From Trinickia symbiotica (GTDB taxonomy: Bacteria; Pseudomonadota; Gammaproteobacteria; Burkholderiales; Burkholderiaceae): a stretch of 64,000 bases of DNA. This document shows positions 63,127 to 64,000 of this stretch, piece by piece; within the stretch, counting starts at the first letter, position 1; every line of letters begins with the position of its first letter. The position numbers and the translations under genes are program-made. The stretch lies in assembly GCF_002934455.1 (NCBI RefSeq), contig NZ_PTIR01000006.1, positions 186,001 through 250,000 of the forward strand. Reading direction: 5' to 3'. The notes beneath the pieces were generated by a model. It saw only the letters and a list, made by a program, of their open reading frames with translations. It was not told the origin of the DNA and made no database searches.

Positions 63127-64000
63127 ATGGCGACGATCAAGGATGTGGCAGCCATGGCTGGTGTGTCGTTCACGACGGTATCGCACGTGGTCAACAACAC
63201 GCGGCCGGTATCGGCCGACGTGCGCGCGAAAGTCGAGCGCGCCATCCGCCAGCTCAACTACGTGCCGTCGGCGGTGGCGCGCTCATTGAAGGCGCGCTCG
63301 ACGGCGACGATCGGGCTCGTCGTGCCGAACAGCACCAATCCTTACTTTGCCGAGCTCGCGCGCGGCATCGAGGATGGCTGCGCGCGCGCGGGCTATTGCA
63401 TGTTCTTCTGCAATTCCGACGACGAGCCGGCCAAGCAGCGCAACTACCTGCGCGTGCTGCAGGAAAAGCGTACGGACGGAATCATCGTGGCGTCCGCCGG
63501 GGACGATGCGGTGCTGGCGGAAAGCCTCGCGGACGCGCGCGAGCCGCTCGTCGTCGTCGATCGCAACATCGAGGGCCTCGCCGCCGACCTGGTTCAGATC
63601 GATCACGAGCGCGGCGCCTATCTGGCGACGCGGCATCTGCTCGAGCTCGGACACGTCAGGATCGGATGCATTACCGGGCCCGTGACGACGGCGGTCAGCG
63701 CCATGCGCGTGCACGGCTTTATCCGGGCCATGGCGGAACGCGGCATCGAAATCGAGCCGAGTGCGATCGTGGAAAGCGATTTTTCGGCCGGCGGCGGGCA
63801 GGAAGCGGCGGGAAAGCTCTTCGATACAGTCAAGCCGACCGCTATCTTCGCTTGCAACGACATGATGGGAATCGGCGCGCTGCGCGTCGCGGCCGTGCGG
63901 GGCATTCGTGTGCCGGAGCAATGCTCGATCATCGGCTTCGACGACATCGAATTGAGCGGGTACACCTATCCGGCGCTTTCGACCGTCGGCCAATCGGTGC
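63127..64000 (+). CDS. rbsR: LacI-family transcriptional regulator, C-terminal end beyond the window
   Basis: At least 291 aa; it runs off the window end. The HTH reads MATIKDVAAMAGVSFTTVSH, VVNNTRPVSADVRAKVERAI, then LNYVPSAVARSLKARSTATI. The effector domain has NSTNPYFAELARGIEDGCAR, VLQEKRTDGIIVASAGDDA, VVVDRNIEGLAADLVQIDHE, FACNDMMGIGALRVAAVRGI and IIGFDDIELSGYTYPALST. The family represses sugar-uptake genes and is released by a sugar or its phosphate. Its place at the end of an rbsBAC set, and the AAACGTTT site upstream of rbsB, support RbsR. A ribokinase gene may follow outside the window. Confidence 0.93.
   Translation, partial: MATIKDVAAMAGVSFTTVSHVVNNTRPVSADVRAKVERAIRQLNYVPSAVARSLKARSTATIGLVVPNSTNPYFAELARGIEDGCARAGYCMFFCNSDDEPAKQRNYLRVLQEKRTDGIIVASAGDDAVLAESLADAREPLVVVDRNIEGLAADLVQIDHERGAYLATRHLLELGHVRIGCITGPVTTAVSAMRVHGFIRAMAERGIEIEPSAIVESDFSAGGGQEAAGKLFDTVKPTAIFACNDMMGIGALRVAAVRGIRVPEQCSIIGFDDIELSGYTYPALSTVGQSV

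Noticed and set aside
1-64000. tRNA, rRNA, insertion sequences, prophage or attachment sites
   Set aside because: I saw no tRNA-like cloverleaf, transposase, integrase or flanking direct repeats; the window looks like stable chromosome.

Overview
The window is GC-rich, densely coding and bacterial. Gene content and order (purL 1368 aa, yciB-bolA-ppiC, mltG-tmk-holB-tatD, tesA/ybbA next to pgi, an intracellular PHB depolymerase, an rbsBACR operon) point to a chromosome of a betaproteobacterium in Burkholderiaceae (Burkholderia sensu lato). The genus cannot be fixed from the sequence alone. I saw no rRNA, tRNA, insertion sequence, prophage or CRISPR array.

Layout. 1-9 kb: partial phaZ, ppiD, the divergent pair tesA/ybbA, pgi, nnr and a DadA-like dehydrogenase. 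9.3-13.5 kb: purL with a clear -10 box. 13.6-17.7 kb: an outer-membrane porin, a small PstS-like periplasmic protein and a membrane GGDEF-EAL protein, which look like one c-di-GMP sensory unit. 17.7-21.7 kb, minus strand: ppiC, bolA, yciB, then (behind a strong terminator) msrB and selO.

22.0-38.3 kb is the most unusual part. A two-partner secretion exoprotein and its FhaC-type transporter are followed, with short gaps and on one strand, by a secreted FecR-domain protein, a SulP anion transporter fused to STAS and cyclic-nucleotide-binding domains, a CHASE2 adenylate cyclase with all catalytic residues, and a metallo-beta-lactamase-fold (class II-like) cyclic-nucleotide phosphodiesterase. A 1224-aa SARP-like regulator follows. 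It carries a degenerate cyclase domain, an AAA ATPase and TPR-like repeats. Read together, this is a candidate surface-adhesin/ion-transport locus with its own cAMP writer, reader and eraser, and a regulator that may sense nucleotide through a dead cyclase fold. The individual families are known; the combination and its function are my inference.

38.4-46.3 kb: a DmdB-like acyl-CoA ligase, nicotinamidase, a macA-macB-tolC tripartite exporter, and a TumE/TumA-like toxin-antitoxin pair. 46.5-54.2 kb: housekeeping and metabolic genes (Dabb, hotdog thioesterase, SDR, GNAT, NRDE, YgfZ, then mltG-tmk-holB-tatD). 54.2-58.8 kb: a secreted ankyrin protein, an orphan Rap1a/Tai-like immunity protein, a GT4 glycosyltransferase, a SYLF lipoprotein and two unrecognised small genes. 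59-64 kb: ribose-type ABC operon rbsB-rbsA-rbsC-rbsR with a LacI-type operator upstream; rbsR runs off the end.
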